A stretch of 64,000 nucleotides of DNA from Streptomyces griseicoloratus (GCF_014534645.1 NZ_JACVQF010000163.1:1-64000); one strand, 5' to 3'. Shown: positions 11,546 through 21,416, counted from the first letter of the stretch. The notes: generated from the sequence alone by a model not told the origin. Translations and numbers: made by a program.

Positions 11546-12301
11546 ATGGACCGCTTCGAAGGGCGCCGGGTCCTGGTCACCGGCGCCGGATCGGGCATCG
11601 GGCGGGCGACCGTGCTGCGGCTCCTGCGGGAGGGCGCGGTCGTCGCCGCCGCCGACGTCTCGGAGCCCGGACTGAAGGAGACGTCCGCCTCGGCCGGTGC
11701 CGGGGACCGGCTGCACACGCGGGTGATGGACGTGTCGGCCGAGTCCTCCGTGCGGGAGGGCGTCGCCGCGGCCGTGACACACCTCGGCGGGCTGGACGTA
11801 CTGGTCAACGCGGCCGGCATCCTGCGCTCCGCGCACACCGAACGGACGACCCTGGAGCTCTGGAACCGGATCGTCGCCGTCAACCTCACCGGCACCTTCC
11901 TGACGACCCGGGAGGCCCTGCCCGCGCTGCTGGCCTCGCGCAACGGCACCGTGGTCAACTTCAGCTCCACCGCGGCGTCCTTCGCCCACCCCTACATGGC
12001 CGCCTACGCGGCGACCAAGGGCGGCATCCAGTCCTTCACGCATGCGATCGCGGCCGAGTACGCCAAGCGGGGACTGCGGGCGGTGTGCGTCGCCCCGGGC
12101 AGCATCGCCAGCGGCATGACCAGCAACCCGGGCCTGCCGGAGGACACGGACTGGAGCCTGCTCGCCAAACTGGCCCCGGCCCTCGGCCCGGGCTTCGCCG
12201 ACCCGGCGGCCGTCGCGGGCGTCGTCGCCATGCTGGCCTCGGAGGACGGCGCCTTCATCACCGGCACCGAGATCCGCATCGACGGCGGCACCCACATGTG
12301 A
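11546..12301 (+). CDS. Short-chain dehydrogenase/reductase
   Basis: This 251-residue classical SDR has TGAGSGIG, AADVSE, LVNAAGIL and FSSTAAS...YAATKGG catalytic residues, with a C-terminal TEIRIDGGTHM typical of SDRs. A strong GGGAGGA site precedes the ATG. It closes the steroid cluster and probably shares a transcript with the preceding hydroxysteroid dehydrogenase. The asparagine of the NAG motif is present (VNAAG variant). Substrate is unknown; a steroid alcohol or hydroxyacyl-CoA is plausible. Confidence 0.84.
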   Translation: MDRFEGRRVLVTGAGSGIGRATVLRLLREGAVVAAADVSEPGLKETSASAGAGDRLHTRVMDVSAESSVREGVAAAVTHLGGLDVLVNAAGILRSAHTERTTLELWNRIVAVNLTGTFLTTREALPALLASRNGTVVNFSSTAASFAHPYMAAYAATKGGIQSFTHAIAAEYAKRGLRAVCVAPGSIASGMTSNPGLPEDTDWSLLAKLAPALGPGFADPAAVAGVVAMLASEDGAFITGTEIRIDGGTHM

Positions 12302-12369
12302 CGGCCCGCACCACTCTTCCGGAGATGCCGCACGGGCCGCCGCAGCCCGCCCGCCCCCGCGAGGGGCCG

Positions 12370-14259
12370 TCACCGGTCCTTGGTCAGTGCGACGAGTTCG
12401 GCGAACAGGCCGCCGGCGTGGACCAGGTCCTCGTACGTGCCGTGCTCGACGACCCTGCCCCTGTCCATGACGAGGACGCGATCGGCGAGACGGGTGTTCT
12501 CCAGTTGGTGGGTGACGACGACCGTGATGCGTTCGGCGGCGATCCTCCTGATCTCCAGGAAGACGGCGTGCTCGCCACGGGCGTCCATCTGGGAGGTCGG
12601 CTCGTCCAGGATCAGCAGCGGTGTCCGCCGGTACAGGGCGCGTCCGCACACCAGGCGCTGCCACTGCCCGCCGGAGAGCTCGGCGCCGCCCCACAGCTCC
12701 TTGGCGAGGAGCGTGTCGAGCTGCCGGGGCAGCTTCTCGATCGCCTCGCGCATGCCGACGGCATCGACCACCTCCCACACGGGCCCGTCGTCGAAGGTCT
12801 TCGGCTGGCCGAGCGTGATGTTCTCGCGGGCGCGCAGGGGCCAGCAGGCGAAGCCCTGGGGGACGAGCGCGGTGCGCTTCCACACGGCGTCGGGATCGGC
12901 CTGGGCGAGGTCGACGCCGTCCCACAGGACGCGTCCCTTGTCGGCGAGGAGGATGCCGGTGATGAGCTTGACGAGGGTGGACTTTCCCGAGCCGTTCTCG
13001 CCGACGACGGCCAGGATCTCGCCCCGGCGCAGGGTGAGCGACACCCCGGCGACGGCCGGTTCGTCCTTGCCCGGGTAGCGGTGGACCACTTCGTCGAGGC
13101 GGATCTCGTCCACGCGTTCCGGGATGGTCAGCTCTCCGCGTCTCGGGGCGCGTTCGGCGGCCAGGTCGAGGAAGGCCCGCATGTCGGCCAGGTACAGCGA
13201 GGTGTGGAACATCGCCGCGCCGTGGATGACGACGTGGCCGAGCGCGGCGAGCGCGGTCTGCACGGCGACGACGGCGGTGGCGGCGACGGGCAGGGCGACC
13301 CGGCCGGTGGCGGCCAGCCAGGCGAGGGCGGACCAGGTGCACAGCAGGAAGGCCCCGCCGAGTGCGCTCGTGGTCAGGACGATGCGCAGCATGCGCGGGG
13401 CCGCGGTGAGGCTGCGCCGGTCGATGCGGTCGGACAGGGCGCGGTACCAGTAGAGGAGGTAGCCGGTCATGCCGTTGGCGCGGACCTCGTCGCCGTAGCG
13501 GGAGTAGGTGGCCCACCAGCGCATCATGGAGCGCACGTTGCGGTCGCCGACGTTGAGGTAGTGGGTCTCGTAGTCGACGCGCGCGGACAGCACGGCTCCG
13601 GCGCCGGCCGGGAGAACGGCCAGCAGGAGCAGGGGCAGCATCAGCGGATGCAGTGCCGTGACGACTCCGCTCGCGGCGGTCATGCGGATCAGGGCGGACA
13701 TGAACCGCTGGGCGTCCTGCACCATCAGCCGCGTGCGCGTGACGCCGACCTCGGCGGCTTCCTGCCGGTCGGCGAAACCGTCCTCGCCGTAGGCGGAGGA
13801 CTCCACCCGGCAGACGGCGGCGACCAGGGCGATGTCCGCTTCGGTGGTCAGCAAGGGGGTGATCCGGCCGTCGGCGTAGGAGGACAGGGCGCCGCTGATC
13901 CGGCCGACGGCCGCGGCCGTCGTCACCACGACCAGGGCGGGCAGCGCGCCGTGCAGGCGTTCGGAGACGGAGCCGCTGCCGAGGACGTGCGCCATCGCCT
14001 CGGCGGTGAACGTCAGGACGACGGCGGCCGCGACGCCGGTGACGAGCTGGCACGCGAGGAGCAGCACGACGCCGGGCCTGTCGACGGCCCACGCCATCCG
14101 CGCGGTGTGTCCGAGCACCGACGGCAGGCGGCGGCACATCGCGGTGAAACCGGCGTCCGTCAGCGGGTTCCTGCCGTGCTTCCCCTCGAAGGTGAGGCTC
14201 GCCGGCGGTGGAGGGGGCGGCATCTTCTCGTCAGCGGTCGAGGCGTCGGGCACAGTCAT
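12370..14259 (-). CDS. ABC exporter, fused permease-ATPase
   Basis: A 629-residue ABC half-transporter. The N-terminal two-thirds is a membrane domain with hydrophobic helices (e.g. PGVVLLLACQLVTGVAAAVV, LPLLLLAVLPAGAGAVL), followed by an ATPase with Walker A GENGSGKST, Q-loop LVPQGFACWP, signature LSGGQ, Walker B PLLILDEPT and switch histidine VVVTHQ. The ATG has GGAGGG upstream. Polar residues and a run of seven prolines precede the first helix. It probably works as a homodimer exporting an unknown compound. It stands alone, convergent with the second SDR gene. Confidence 0.85.
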   Translation of the reverse strand: MTVPDASTADEKMPPPPPPASLTFEGKHGRNPLTDAGFTAMCRRLPSVLGHTARMAWAVDRPGVVLLLACQLVTGVAAAVVLTFTAEAMAHVLGSGSVSERLHGALPALVVVTTAAAVGRISGALSSYADGRITPLLTTEADIALVAAVCRVESSAYGEDGFADRQEAAEVGVTRTRLMVQDAQRFMSALIRMTAASGVVTALHPLMLPLLLLAVLPAGAGAVLSARVDYETHYLNVGDRNVRSMMRWWATYSRYGDEVRANGMTGYLLYWYRALSDRIDRRSLTAAPRMLRIVLTTSALGGAFLLCTWSALAWLAATGRVALPVAATAVVAVQTALAALGHVVIHGAAMFHTSLYLADMRAFLDLAAERAPRRGELTIPERVDEIRLDEVVHRYPGKDEPAVAGVSLTLRRGEILAVVGENGSGKSTLVKLITGILLADKGRVLWDGVDLAQADPDAVWKRTALVPQGFACWPLRARENITLGQPKTFDDGPVWEVVDAVGMREAIEKLPRQLDTLLAKELWGGAELSGGQWQRLVCGRALYRRTPLLILDEPTSQMDARGEHAVFLEIRRIAAERITVVVTHQLENTRLADRVLVMDRGRVVEHGTYEDLVHAGGLFAELVALTKDR

Positions 14260-14646
14260 CCGCGTCCCTCCTGGAGGTCGGTGCCGGACCTGGACGGCTC
14301 GGCGGTGCACGGCATAACGACCCGGCGCCGGAATCGAACGCGCTCGATTCCGGACGCGTTGAGACCCTTGCCGCGCAAGGGGTCGCCCGGGGCGGCTCGT
14401 TGCTGGAGCCGGTCCCGGGCGCACGGGACTGGCCGAATCGCCGATGCTTGAGAGCTGTGTGACGGATGGGATTTCAGGAAGCGCCCTGCGTGCATCTCGG
14501 GGGCCCCGGCGCAGGGTGATCGATAGCCTGCCGGGGGAGCGGACGGAGGGGCGCCCGGGCGCCAACTCCCCGGATCCGCCCCGAAGTAGGTCCCGAGCGC
14601 CGGCCGGACCAGGCCGGTGCGCGTAGACAGCGAGGTGAGAGGCCCT
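14260..14646. other. 387-bp divergent intergenic region
   Basis: This region separates the ABC exporter and the gamma-glutamyltransferase homologue, which are transcribed away from each other. I see two structures: a long inverted repeat at 14328-14353 and a small hairpin CCCTTG-N5-CAAGGG at 14365-14381. I see no open frame with coding character and no clear -35/-10 pair; promoters for both genes presumably lie here. Confidence 0.6.
14328..14353. promoter_or_regulatory. Perfect 10-bp inverted repeat
   Basis: CCGGAATCGA and TCGATTCCGG are exact reverse complements separated by ACGCGC. It is 69 bases upstream of the ABC exporter start on the minus strand, a fitting place for an operator. The regulator is not evident nearby. 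Confidence 0.5.
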
Positions 14647-16473
14647 ATGTTCACCACCCGCCCCACCCTCCAGGGCACCTTCGGCATGGTGTCCTCCACC
14701 CACTGGCTGGCCTCGCAGTCGGCGATGGCGGTGCTGGAGGACGGGGGCAACGCCTTCGACGCCGCCGTGGCCGGTGCCTTCGTGCTGCACGTCGTCGAAC
14801 CGCACCTCAACGGACCGGCGGGGGAGGTGCCGATCCTGCTCGCCCCGGCGGGCGGCGAGGTGCGGGTGCTGTGCGGGCAGGGCGTGGCGCCGGCCGGTGC
14901 CACGGTCGCGCACTACCAGGGGCTCGGGCTGGATCTCGTACCCGGCACGGGCCCGCTCGCCGCCGCCGTCCCCGGAGCCTTCGACGCCTGGATGCTGCTG
15001 CTGCGCGACCACGGCACCAAGTCCCTCGCCGACGTGCTCAAGTACGCCATCGGCTACGCCGAACACGGCCACGCGCCCGTGGAGCGCCTCGGCGAGACCG
15101 TCGGGACCGTGCAGGGGCTGTTCGAGACGGAGTGGACGTCCTCGGCGGAGGTCTACCTGCCGGGCGGGCGCCCGCCGCGGCCCGGCGCGCTGTTCCGCAA
15201 CCCCGCGCTCGCCGCCACCTGGAAGCGGCTGCTGGCCGAGGTGGCCGGCGCCGGGGACCGGGAGGCCGGGATCGAGGCGGCCCGTGCCGTGTGGCGCACC
15301 GGGTTCGTCGCCGAGGCGCTGGTGCGGCAGGCGGGACGCCCCACCATGGACACCAGCGGCGTGCACCACTGCGGCACCCTGACGGCCGCCGACCTCGCCG
15401 GCTGGTCCGCGGCCTACGAGACCCCCGTCACGTACGACTGGAACGGCTGGACCGTGTGCAAGGCCGGCCCCTGGAGCCAGGGCCCCGTCCTGCTCCAGCA
15501 ACTGGCGCTGCTCCCGCCCGAGCTGCCCGAGTACGGGTCCGCCGACTACGTCCACCTGCTGGTCGAGGGCTGCAAACTCGCCATGGCCGACCGGGAGGCG
15601 TGGTACGGGGACGCCGCCGAGGTGCCGCTCGACGACCTGCTGTCGCCGCAGTACAACGCCGCCCGGCGGAAGCTCGTCGGCGACAGGGCCTCCCACGAAC
15701 TGCGCCCCGGCAGCCCCGGCGGGCGAACCCCGCGACTGAGCGCCCACGCGCGCGTGGCGGCCGTCGAGGCAGCGGGATTCGACGCGCTGGGGATCGGCGA
15801 GCCGACGGTCGCCAAGGGCCCGGCGTCACCGGTCCCCGGCGAACCGGACGTCGCCGCCGACGGCGGCACCCGCGGCGACACCTGCCACCTCGACGTCGTG
15901 GACCGCTGGGGCAACATGGTCGCGGCCACGCCCAGCGGCGGCTGGCTCCAGTCCAACCCCGTCGTGCCCGAACTCGGCTTCCCGCTCGGCACCCGGCTGC
16001 AGATGACCTGGCTGGAGGAGGGCCTGCCCAACACGCTCACGCCGGGCCGCCGGCCGCGCACCACGCTCACGCCCTCGATCGCCCTGCGCGACGGCGAGCC
16101 GGTCATGGCCTTCGGCACGCCCGGCGGGGACCAGCAGGACCAGTGGCAGCTGCACTTCCTCCTGGCGGTCGCGCTGCGCGCGCGGGTGCGCGGGGGCCTC
16201 GACCTCCAGGGCGCGATCGACGCCCCGAACTGGCACAACGACAGCTTCCCGGGTTCCTTCTTCCCGCGCGGCATGCGGCCGGGCAGCGTGACCGTGGAGT
16301 CCCGCACGGACCCGGCGGTCGTCGAGGACCTGCGGCGCCGCGGCCACGACGTCGTCGTGGGCGACGCATGGTCGGAGGGGCGGCTGTGCGCCGTCGCGCG
16401 GGACCCGGACACGGGCATCCTGTCGGCGGCCGCCAACCCGCGGGGCATGCAGGGGTACGCGGTCGGCCGCTGA
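14647..16473 (+). CDS. Gamma-glutamyltransferase family protein
   Basis: This 608-residue Ntn-hydrolase homologue has GGNAFDAAVAGAFVLHVVEPH near the start (the family's GGNA-DAA segment), and the probable self-cleavage/nucleophile region TRGDTCHLDVVDRWGNMVAATPS, where the threonine would become the new N-terminus. LTPGRRPRTTLTPSIALRDGEP and the C-terminal GDAWSEGRLCAVARD also fit. I see no signal peptide, so a cytoplasmic acylase-like or gamma-glutamyl hydrolase role is possible. It stands apart from the steroid genes. Confidence 0.84.
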   Translation: MFTTRPTLQGTFGMVSSTHWLASQSAMAVLEDGGNAFDAAVAGAFVLHVVEPHLNGPAGEVPILLAPAGGEVRVLCGQGVAPAGATVAHYQGLGLDLVPGTGPLAAAVPGAFDAWMLLLRDHGTKSLADVLKYAIGYAEHGHAPVERLGETVGTVQGLFETEWTSSAEVYLPGGRPPRPGALFRNPALAATWKRLLAEVAGAGDREAGIEAARAVWRTGFVAEALVRQAGRPTMDTSGVHHCGTLTAADLAGWSAAYETPVTYDWNGWTVCKAGPWSQGPVLLQQLALLPPELPEYGSADYVHLLVEGCKLAMADREAWYGDAAEVPLDDLLSPQYNAARRKLVGDRASHELRPGSPGGRTPRLSAHARVAAVEAAGFDALGIGEPTVAKGPASPVPGEPDVAADGGTRGDTCHLDVVDRWGNMVAATPSGGWLQSNPVVPELGFPLGTRLQMTWLEEGLPNTLTPGRRPRTTLTPSIALRDGEPVMAFGTPGGDQQDQWQLHFLLAVALRARVRGGLDLQGAIDAPNWHNDSFPGSFFPRGMRPGSVTVESRTDPAVVEDLRRRGHDVVVGDAWSEGRLCAVARDPDTGILSAAANPRGMQGYAVGR

Positions 16474-16570
16474 CCCGGGCCCGGGCCGGCGAACCGGGAG
16501 TTCACCCCGATTCCACCGGGAGTGCACCCCCAGGGCGGGGATTGTCAGTGGCGCGTGCTCTCATGGACTC

Positions 16571-17419
16571 GTGATCCAAGACATCGAAACCATCGACGAG
16601 TTTCTCACCCGGCACGCCGACGACGTGGAGGAAGCCGTCCGCAAGGCGGCCGCCCAGGAGATCATGCCGCGCTGGCGCCGGCTCGCGGCGCACGAGGTCG
16701 ACCAGAAGTCCGGCCCGCACGACCTGGTGACCGACGCCGACCGCAAGGCCGAGCAGTTCCTCACCGAGGCCCTCGTCGGCCTGCTGCCCGGCTCGGTCGT
16801 GGTCGGCGAGGAGGCGGTGCACGCCAACCCGGCGTCGTACGAGGCGATCCGGGGCGAGGCGCCGGTGTGGATCGTCGATCCGGTCGACGGGACCCGGCAG
16901 TTCGTGCACGGGGACACCGGCTTCTGCACCCTCGTCGCGCTGGCCCACCACGGGGTGCTGCGCGCCTCCTGGACCTACGCGCCGGCCCGCGGCCAACTCG
17001 CCACGGCGGTACGCGGCCGGGGCGCCTTCCTCGACGGGAAGCGGCTGTACGCCGGCCCGCCGGAGCCCGGCCGCGACCTCCGCGTCGCCACGTCCCACCC
17101 GGACTACACGACGGACGAGGAGAAGCGCGCCCTGCTCGCCCTGCGCACCCCGGGCGTGGCGCCCCGCGCCTGCGGCTCGGCGGGCCTGGAGTACCTGGCC
17201 GTCGCCCGCGGCGAGTCGGACGCCACGGCGTTCTCCTGGGAGGCCGCCTGGGACCACGCCGCGGGCCTCCTCCTGGTCGAGGAGGCGGGCGGCACCCACC
17301 TGACCCGCACGGGCGAACCCTTCCGCATCGCGGGCGACAACGACCTGCCGTTCACCGCCGCCCGCGACGCGGCCACGGCCCGGCGCGTGGCGGCGCTGCT
17401 GGCGGGCGAGGGCGTCTGA
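16571..17419 (+). CDS. Inositol-monophosphatase-family phosphatase
   Basis: The 282-residue protein carries the metal-binding motifs of the IMPase/histidinol-phosphatase family: VVGEEAV (Glu), WIVDPVDGTRQFVHG (the DPxDGT signature) and SWEAAWDHAAGLLLVEEAGG (C-terminal Asp). It should hydrolyse a sugar or inositol phosphate with Mg2+. I accept the GTG at 16571, the only good start before the first helix. It could dephosphorylate inositol-1-phosphate or histidinol phosphate; sequence alone does not decide. Confidence 0.86.
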   Translation: MIQDIETIDEFLTRHADDVEEAVRKAAAQEIMPRWRRLAAHEVDQKSGPHDLVTDADRKAEQFLTEALVGLLPGSVVVGEEAVHANPASYEAIRGEAPVWIVDPVDGTRQFVHGDTGFCTLVALAHHGVLRASWTYAPARGQLATAVRGRGAFLDGKRLYAGPPEPGRDLRVATSHPDYTTDEEKRALLALRTPGVAPRACGSAGLEYLAVARGESDATAFSWEAAWDHAAGLLLVEEAGGTHLTRTGEPFRIAGDNDLPFTAARDAATARRVAALLAGEGV

Positions 17420-17526
17420 CCGCCCGGGACCCGGCACCCCGCCTCCCGCCACCCTCGGCCGGGCGGTGCCGGTGCCCCGGCATATCCTGATGCCCAGTGG
17501 CCGTCGGCTGACGAAGGGGTCCGAAG

Positions 17527-18945
17527 GTGCCGTCGATGCTCGATGCGGTCGTGGTGGGTGCGGGGCCGAACGGGCTGACGGCTGCCGTGGAGCTGGCCCG
17601 GCGCGGCTTCTCCGTCGCCGTCTTCGAGGCCCGGGACACCGTGGGCGGCGGCGCCCGCACCGAGGAGCTGACCCTGCCCGGCTTCCGGCACGACCCGTGC
17701 TCCGCCGCGCACCCCCTCGCCATCAACTCGCCGGCCTTCCGCGGCCTGCCCCTGGAGCGCTACGGGCTGGAGTGGGTGCACGCCGAGCTGCCCATGGCAC
17801 ACCCGTTCCCGGACGGCTCCGCCGCCGTGCTGGCCCGGTCCGTGGGCGCCACGGCGGCCTCGTTCGGACCGCGCGACGCGGGCACCTACCGCAGGCTGGT
17901 CGAGCCGTTCCTCGCCCGCTGGGACACCCTGGTCCGCGACTTCATGTCCCTGCCGCTGACCGCGCTGCCCAGGGACCCCGTCACCCTCGCCCGGTTCGGC
18001 CTCGTCGGCCTGCCCCCGTCGACCTGGCTGATGCGCCGCTTCCGCGACGAGCGGGCCAGGACCCTGTTCGCCGGCCTGGTCGCGCACGTCATGGCCCCGC
18101 TCGGCGGCTTCGCCACCGGCGCCATCGGCCTGGTCTTCGCGCTCGCCGCGCACGCCCGCGGCTGGCCGGTGGCCCGCGGCGGCTCCCAGGCCGTCTCCGA
18201 CGCCCTCGCCGCCCACCTCACGGACCTCGGCGGCACCGTCCACACCGACTTCGAGGTCAAGCGCCTGGACGACCTGCCGCCCGCGCGCGCGTACGTCTTC
18301 GACACCTCGCCCACCGCCCTGGCCCGTATCGCCGGCTTCGGCAGCCTCTACGACCACTACCGCTACGGCCCCGGCGTCTTCAAGATCGACTACGCGCTGG
18401 ACGGCCCGGTCCCCTGGACCGCGAAGGAGGCCCGCGCCGCGGGCACCGTGCAGATCGGCGCCGACAGCGGGGAGATCGGCACCGCCCTGCGCGCCGCCTC
18501 CCGCGAGGGCCGCGCACCCGACGCGCCCTTCCTCATCACCGTCCAGCCCAGCGTCGCCGACCCGACCCGCGCTCCCGCCGGCAAGCACGTCTTCTGGGCG
18601 TACGGCCACGTGCCCAGCGGCTGGACCGGCGACCTCACCGACGCCATAGAACGCCAGCTGGAGCGCTTCGCCCCCGGCTTCCGCGACCGCGTCCTGGCCC
18701 GCGCGACCGCCGGGCCGCCCCAGATCGCCGCCCGCAACGCCAACTACGTCGGCGGCGACATCGCCTCCGGCGCGGTCTCCGGGCTCCAGGTCCTGCTGCG
18801 TCCCAGACTGTCCCTGTTCCCGTACAACACCCCGCACCCGGCCGTCTTCATCTGCTCGTCGGCCACCCCGCCGGGCCCCGGGGTGCACGGCATGTCCGGA
18901 CACAACGCGGCGAAGGCCGTCTGGCGGAGGCTGAGGCAGGCATGA
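17527..18945 (+). CDS. Phytoene-desaturase-like FAD oxidoreductase
   Basis: The 472-residue protein starts with a dinucleotide-binding loop ([28 protein letters not shown]), continues with [18 protein letters not shown], and ends with [19 protein letters not shown], the pattern of the NAD(P)/FAD-dependent 'phytoene dehydrogenase-related' proteins. It is not next to carotenoid genes, and its substrate is unknown. The start is GTG 17527; an ATG nine bases further on is an alternative. Its stop overlaps the next ATG (ATGA), coupling it to the macrodomain gene. Confidence 0.82.
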   Translation: MPSMLDAVVVGAGPNGLTAAVELARRGFSVAVFEARDTVGGGARTEELTLPGFRHDPCSAAHPLAINSPAFRGLPLERYGLEWVHAELPMAHPFPDGSAAVLARSVGATAASFGPRDAGTYRRLVEPFLARWDTLVRDFMSLPLTALPRDPVTLARFGLVGLPPSTWLMRRFRDERARTLFAGLVAHVMAPLGGFATGAIGLVFALAAHARGWPVARGGSQAVSDALAAHLTDLGGTVHTDFEVKRLDDLPPARAYVFDTSPTALARIAGFGSLYDHYRYGPGVFKIDYALDGPVPWTAKEARAAGTVQIGADSGEIGTALRAASREGRAPDAPFLITVQPSVADPTRAPAGKHVFWAYGHVPSGWTGDLTDAIERQLERFAPGFRDRVLARATAGPPQIAARNANYVGGDIASGAVSGLQVLLRPRLSLFPYNTPHPAVFICSSATPPGPGVHGMSGHNAAKAVWRRLRQA

Positions 18946-19451
18946 CGACGATCACGCTGGTCCAGGGCGACATCACGCGCGAGAGCGCCGACGCGATCGT
19001 CAACGCGGCCAATTCCTCCCTGCTCGGCGGAGGCGGCGTCGACGGCGCCATCCACCGGCGCGGCGGCCCCGCGATCTTGGAGGACTGCCGCAGGCTGCGC
19101 GCCGGCCGGTACGGCAAGGGCCTGCCCACCGGCCAGGCCGTCGCCACCACCGCGGGCGATCTGGACGCCCGCTGGGTGATCCACACCGTCGGCCCGGTCT
19201 GGTCGGCCACCGAGGACCGCTCCGAGCTGCTGGCCTCCTGCTACCGGGAGTCCCTGCGGGTCGCGGGCGACCTGGGCGCCCGTACGATCGCCTTCCCCGC
19301 GATCTCCACCGGTGTCTACGGCTGGCCGATCGACGACGGCGCCCGCATCGCCGTCGAGACGGTGCGGGCCGCCGGGACCTCGATGGAGGAGGTCCGGTTC
19401 GTCCTCTTCGACGAGCGGGCGTACGAGGCGTTCGCCGCGCAGATCGGCTGA
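18942..19451 (+). CDS. Macrodomain protein, O-acetyl-ADP-ribose deacetylase type
   Basis: A 169-residue stand-alone macrodomain with the family hallmarks: [35 protein letters not shown] near the start (the Asn and GGGVDGAIH loops that bind ADP-ribose) and [13 protein letters not shown]. Such proteins remove O-acetyl-ADP-ribose, a sirtuin by-product, or ADP-ribose from proteins. It is coupled to the upstream oxidoreductase by ATGA. A sirtuin and an ADP-ribosylglycohydrolase lie about 22-24 kb away in the same window. Confidence 0.9.
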   Translation: MTTITLVQGDITRESADAIVNAANSSLLGGGGVDGAIHRRGGPAILEDCRRLRAGRYGKGLPTGQAVATTAGDLDARWVIHTVGPVWSATEDRSELLASCYRESLRVAGDLGARTIAFPAISTGVYGWPIDDGARIAVETVRAAGTSMEEVRFVLFDERAYEAFAAQIG

Positions 19452-19767
19452 GGTGCCCGCCGGGCGGTCACCGGCCGAGGGCAAAAAACAGTCCCCGGTA
19501 GTGCTGCACGTGTCCTGAAGCTCCAGTCGTCACTGTCGCCTCGGTATCGCGCCGGCTTGCCGGGGGCCTGAACCACATCCTGTCCAAGTCTCTCCGCCGA
19601 CTAGACGTCCTTGCCGACTTCGAGACTCTTTCGGTGTTGTGGTCTAACAATCACTCTGCACCTTATATATCCAGAGTCAATAGGTTTTGGGCAGATTTTT
19701 CGGTATTCCGTGGACGGATCCCGTCGGCTCGTGCCGCCGGGCGGGCCCATATGCGCCCCCACCAGGC

Positions 19768-19797
19768 TTGACGCGTCTATTGCAAGTGATATGCAAT
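19768..19797 (+). promoter_or_regulatory. Candidate nikA promoter
   Basis: TTGACG (19768-19773) is followed after 18 bases by TGCAAT (19792-19797), a weak HrdB-type pair. The presumed -10 lies within the Nur-type box, so binding there would block transcription. Confidence 0.45.
19780..19796 (+). promoter_or_regulatory. Nur (nickel uptake regulator) box
   Basis: TTGCAA-GTGAT-ATGCAA fits the tTGCaa-N5-ttGCAA consensus known for Nur, the nickel-dependent Fur-family repressor of S. coelicolor, whose target is the nik operon. The larger inverted repeat TATTGCA/TGCAATA spans 19778-19798. It lies 34 bases upstream of nikA and overlaps the candidate -10, as expected for repression when nickel is plentiful. 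Confidence 0.78.
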
Positions 19798-19829
19798 AAC
19801 CTGTCGACAGCAACAAATGTGGGGGAGAG

Positions 19830-21416
19830 ATGACCACCCGTCTGATACGAAGCGCCGCCGCCGCGGCGGCGCTGGCCGCCGGCGTCGCCGCCTGCTCGGC
19901 ACCGGGGAGCAAGACGGACGACACCGAGGCGGCCGAGTCGGTCGTGATCGGGGTGGCCTCCGAACCGGACACCCTCAGTCCGCTGCTCGGCTACGGCAAG
20001 GACGGCAACTCCAAGATCTTCGACGGGCTGCTCGCCCGTGACGCCGATCTCAGGCTGAAGCCTGCCCTGGCCACCGCACTCCCGGAGATCGCCGACGGCG
20101 GCCGCACCTACACGTACACCCTGCGCAAGGGCGTGAAGTTCAGCGACGGCGAACCGCTCACGCCCGCCGACGTGGTCTTCACCTACAGGACCGTCCTCGA
20201 CGCCAGGACCAACAACACGGCGCGCAGCGAGCTGGACGCCGTCAAGGACGTCCGGGCGAGCGGCGACGACAAGGTCGTCTTCACGCTCAAGTACCCGTAC
20301 GCGCCCTTCGCCGCCCGGACGGTCCTGCCCATCGTCCCCGAGCACGTCGCGGGCGCGCAGGACCCGAACACCGGCTCCTTCAACACCGAGCCGGTCGGCA
20401 CCGGACCGTACGTCCTCGCCGACTGGCGCAAGGGGGAGAAGCTCACCTTCAAGGCCAACCCGCACTACTGGGGCGGCAAGTCCGAGGTGAAGTCCTTCAC
20501 CATGGCGATCATCGCCGACGACAACGTGCGCGCCACCCGGCTGCGCTCCGGCGACCTCGACGGCGCCGTCCTCCCGCCCAACCTCGCCGCCACCTTCGAG
20601 AACGAGGACGGCAAGCGCACCTACGAGGCGAAGTCGTACGACTTCCGGGCCGTCACCCTGCCCACCGGCAACAAGGTCACCGGCGACCGCGCCATCCGCC
20701 GGGCCCTGGACGCCGCCGTGGACCGCCAGGCCATGGTCGACAAGATCCTCGACGGCGCCGGCACCCCGGCCTACGGGCCGCTGCCCACCGACGACCCCTC
20801 GTACGAGCCGGGCATCGAACGCCCCCACGACCCGGCCGGCGCGCAGAAGATCCTGGACCAGGCGGGCTGGAAGCCCGGCCCGGACGGCATCCGCGCGAAG
20901 AACGGACAGCGGGCCGCGTTCACCCTGTACTACCCGTCCGGCGACAAGGTCCGCCAGGACCACGCGCTCGCCTACGCCTCCGACGCCAAGAAGGCCGGCA
21001 TCGAGGTGAAGGTGGAGAGCGCCACCTGGGAGGTCATCGAGCCGCGCATGAAGAGCGACGCGGTCCTGGCCGGCTTCGGCAGCGTCGGCGACCCGGACTT
21101 CGGGCTCTACACCCTGCTGCACTCCTCCCTCGCCGGCGACGGCTTCAACAACATGGCCCACTACGACAACCCGGCCGTGGACGAAGCACTCGACGCGGGC
21201 CGCCGCAGCCAGGACCCCGAGGAACGCGGTTCCGCCTACGACAGGCTCCAGAAGGAACTGGTCGCCGACCCCGGCTACACCTTCCTCACCCACATCGACC
21301 ACCTCTACGTCCTCGCCGACCGCTGGGACGGGCTGACCACCCAGCTGGAGCCGCACGAGCACGGCTTCGCCAGCGGCCCCTGGTGGAACATCGAGGACTG
21401 GCAGCCCAAGAAGTGA
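19830..21416 (+). CDS. nikA: Nickel ABC transporter substrate-binding lipoprotein NikA
   Basis: This 528-residue family-5 solute-binding protein would capture nickel (probably chelated) outside the membrane. A lipoprotein signal peptide is visible: LIRSAAAAAALAAGVAACS, with the lipobox cysteine near residue 23. Family features include ASEPDTLSPLLGY, LRKGVKFSDGEPLTPADVVFTYR and VGTGPYVLADWRKGEKLTF. GGGGGAGAG precedes the ATG. The same family binds peptides, so nickel specificity rests on the five-gene nik layout, the Nur-type box and the matching S. coelicolor locus. Confidence 0.87.
   Translation: MTTRLIRSAAAAAALAAGVAACSAPGSKTDDTEAAESVVIGVASEPDTLSPLLGYGKDGNSKIFDGLLARDADLRLKPALATALPEIADGGRTYTYTLRKGVKFSDGEPLTPADVVFTYRTVLDARTNNTARSELDAVKDVRASGDDKVVFTLKYPYAPFAARTVLPIVPEHVAGAQDPNTGSFNTEPVGTGPYVLADWRKGEKLTFKANPHYWGGKSEVKSFTMAIIADDNVRATRLRSGDLDGAVLPPNLAATFENEDGKRTYEAKSYDFRAVTLPTGNKVTGDRAIRRALDAAVDRQAMVDKILDGAGTPAYGPLPTDDPSYEPGIERPHDPAGAQKILDQAGWKPGPDGIRAKNGQRAAFTLYYPSGDKVRQDHALAYASDAKKAGIEVKVESATWEVIEPRMKSDAVLAGFGSVGDPDFGLYTLLHSSLAGDGFNNMAHYDNPAVDEALDAGRRSQDPEERGSAYDRLQKELVADPGYTFLTHIDHLYVLADRWDGLTTQLEPHEHGFASGPWWNIEDWQPKK

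Larger units (their letters stand above)
19452..19829. other. 378-bp intergenic region with AT-rich patch and nik control region
   Basis: I count 45 G+C in the 100 bases 19621-19720, far below the flanking genes; the patch includes TTATATAT and runs of T. No frame here looks coding. Its right end holds a candidate promoter (TTGACG at 19768-19773), the Nur-type box, a CTGTCGACAG palindrome (19801-19810), and the nikA ribosome site. The AT-rich part may be a relic, a small RNA or a protein-binding region. Confidence 0.55.

Noticed and set aside
14328-14353. Possible tRNA or T-loop around GGAATCGAA
   Set aside because: No acceptor stem or anticodon arm can be built around it; the match is part of a plain inverted repeat.
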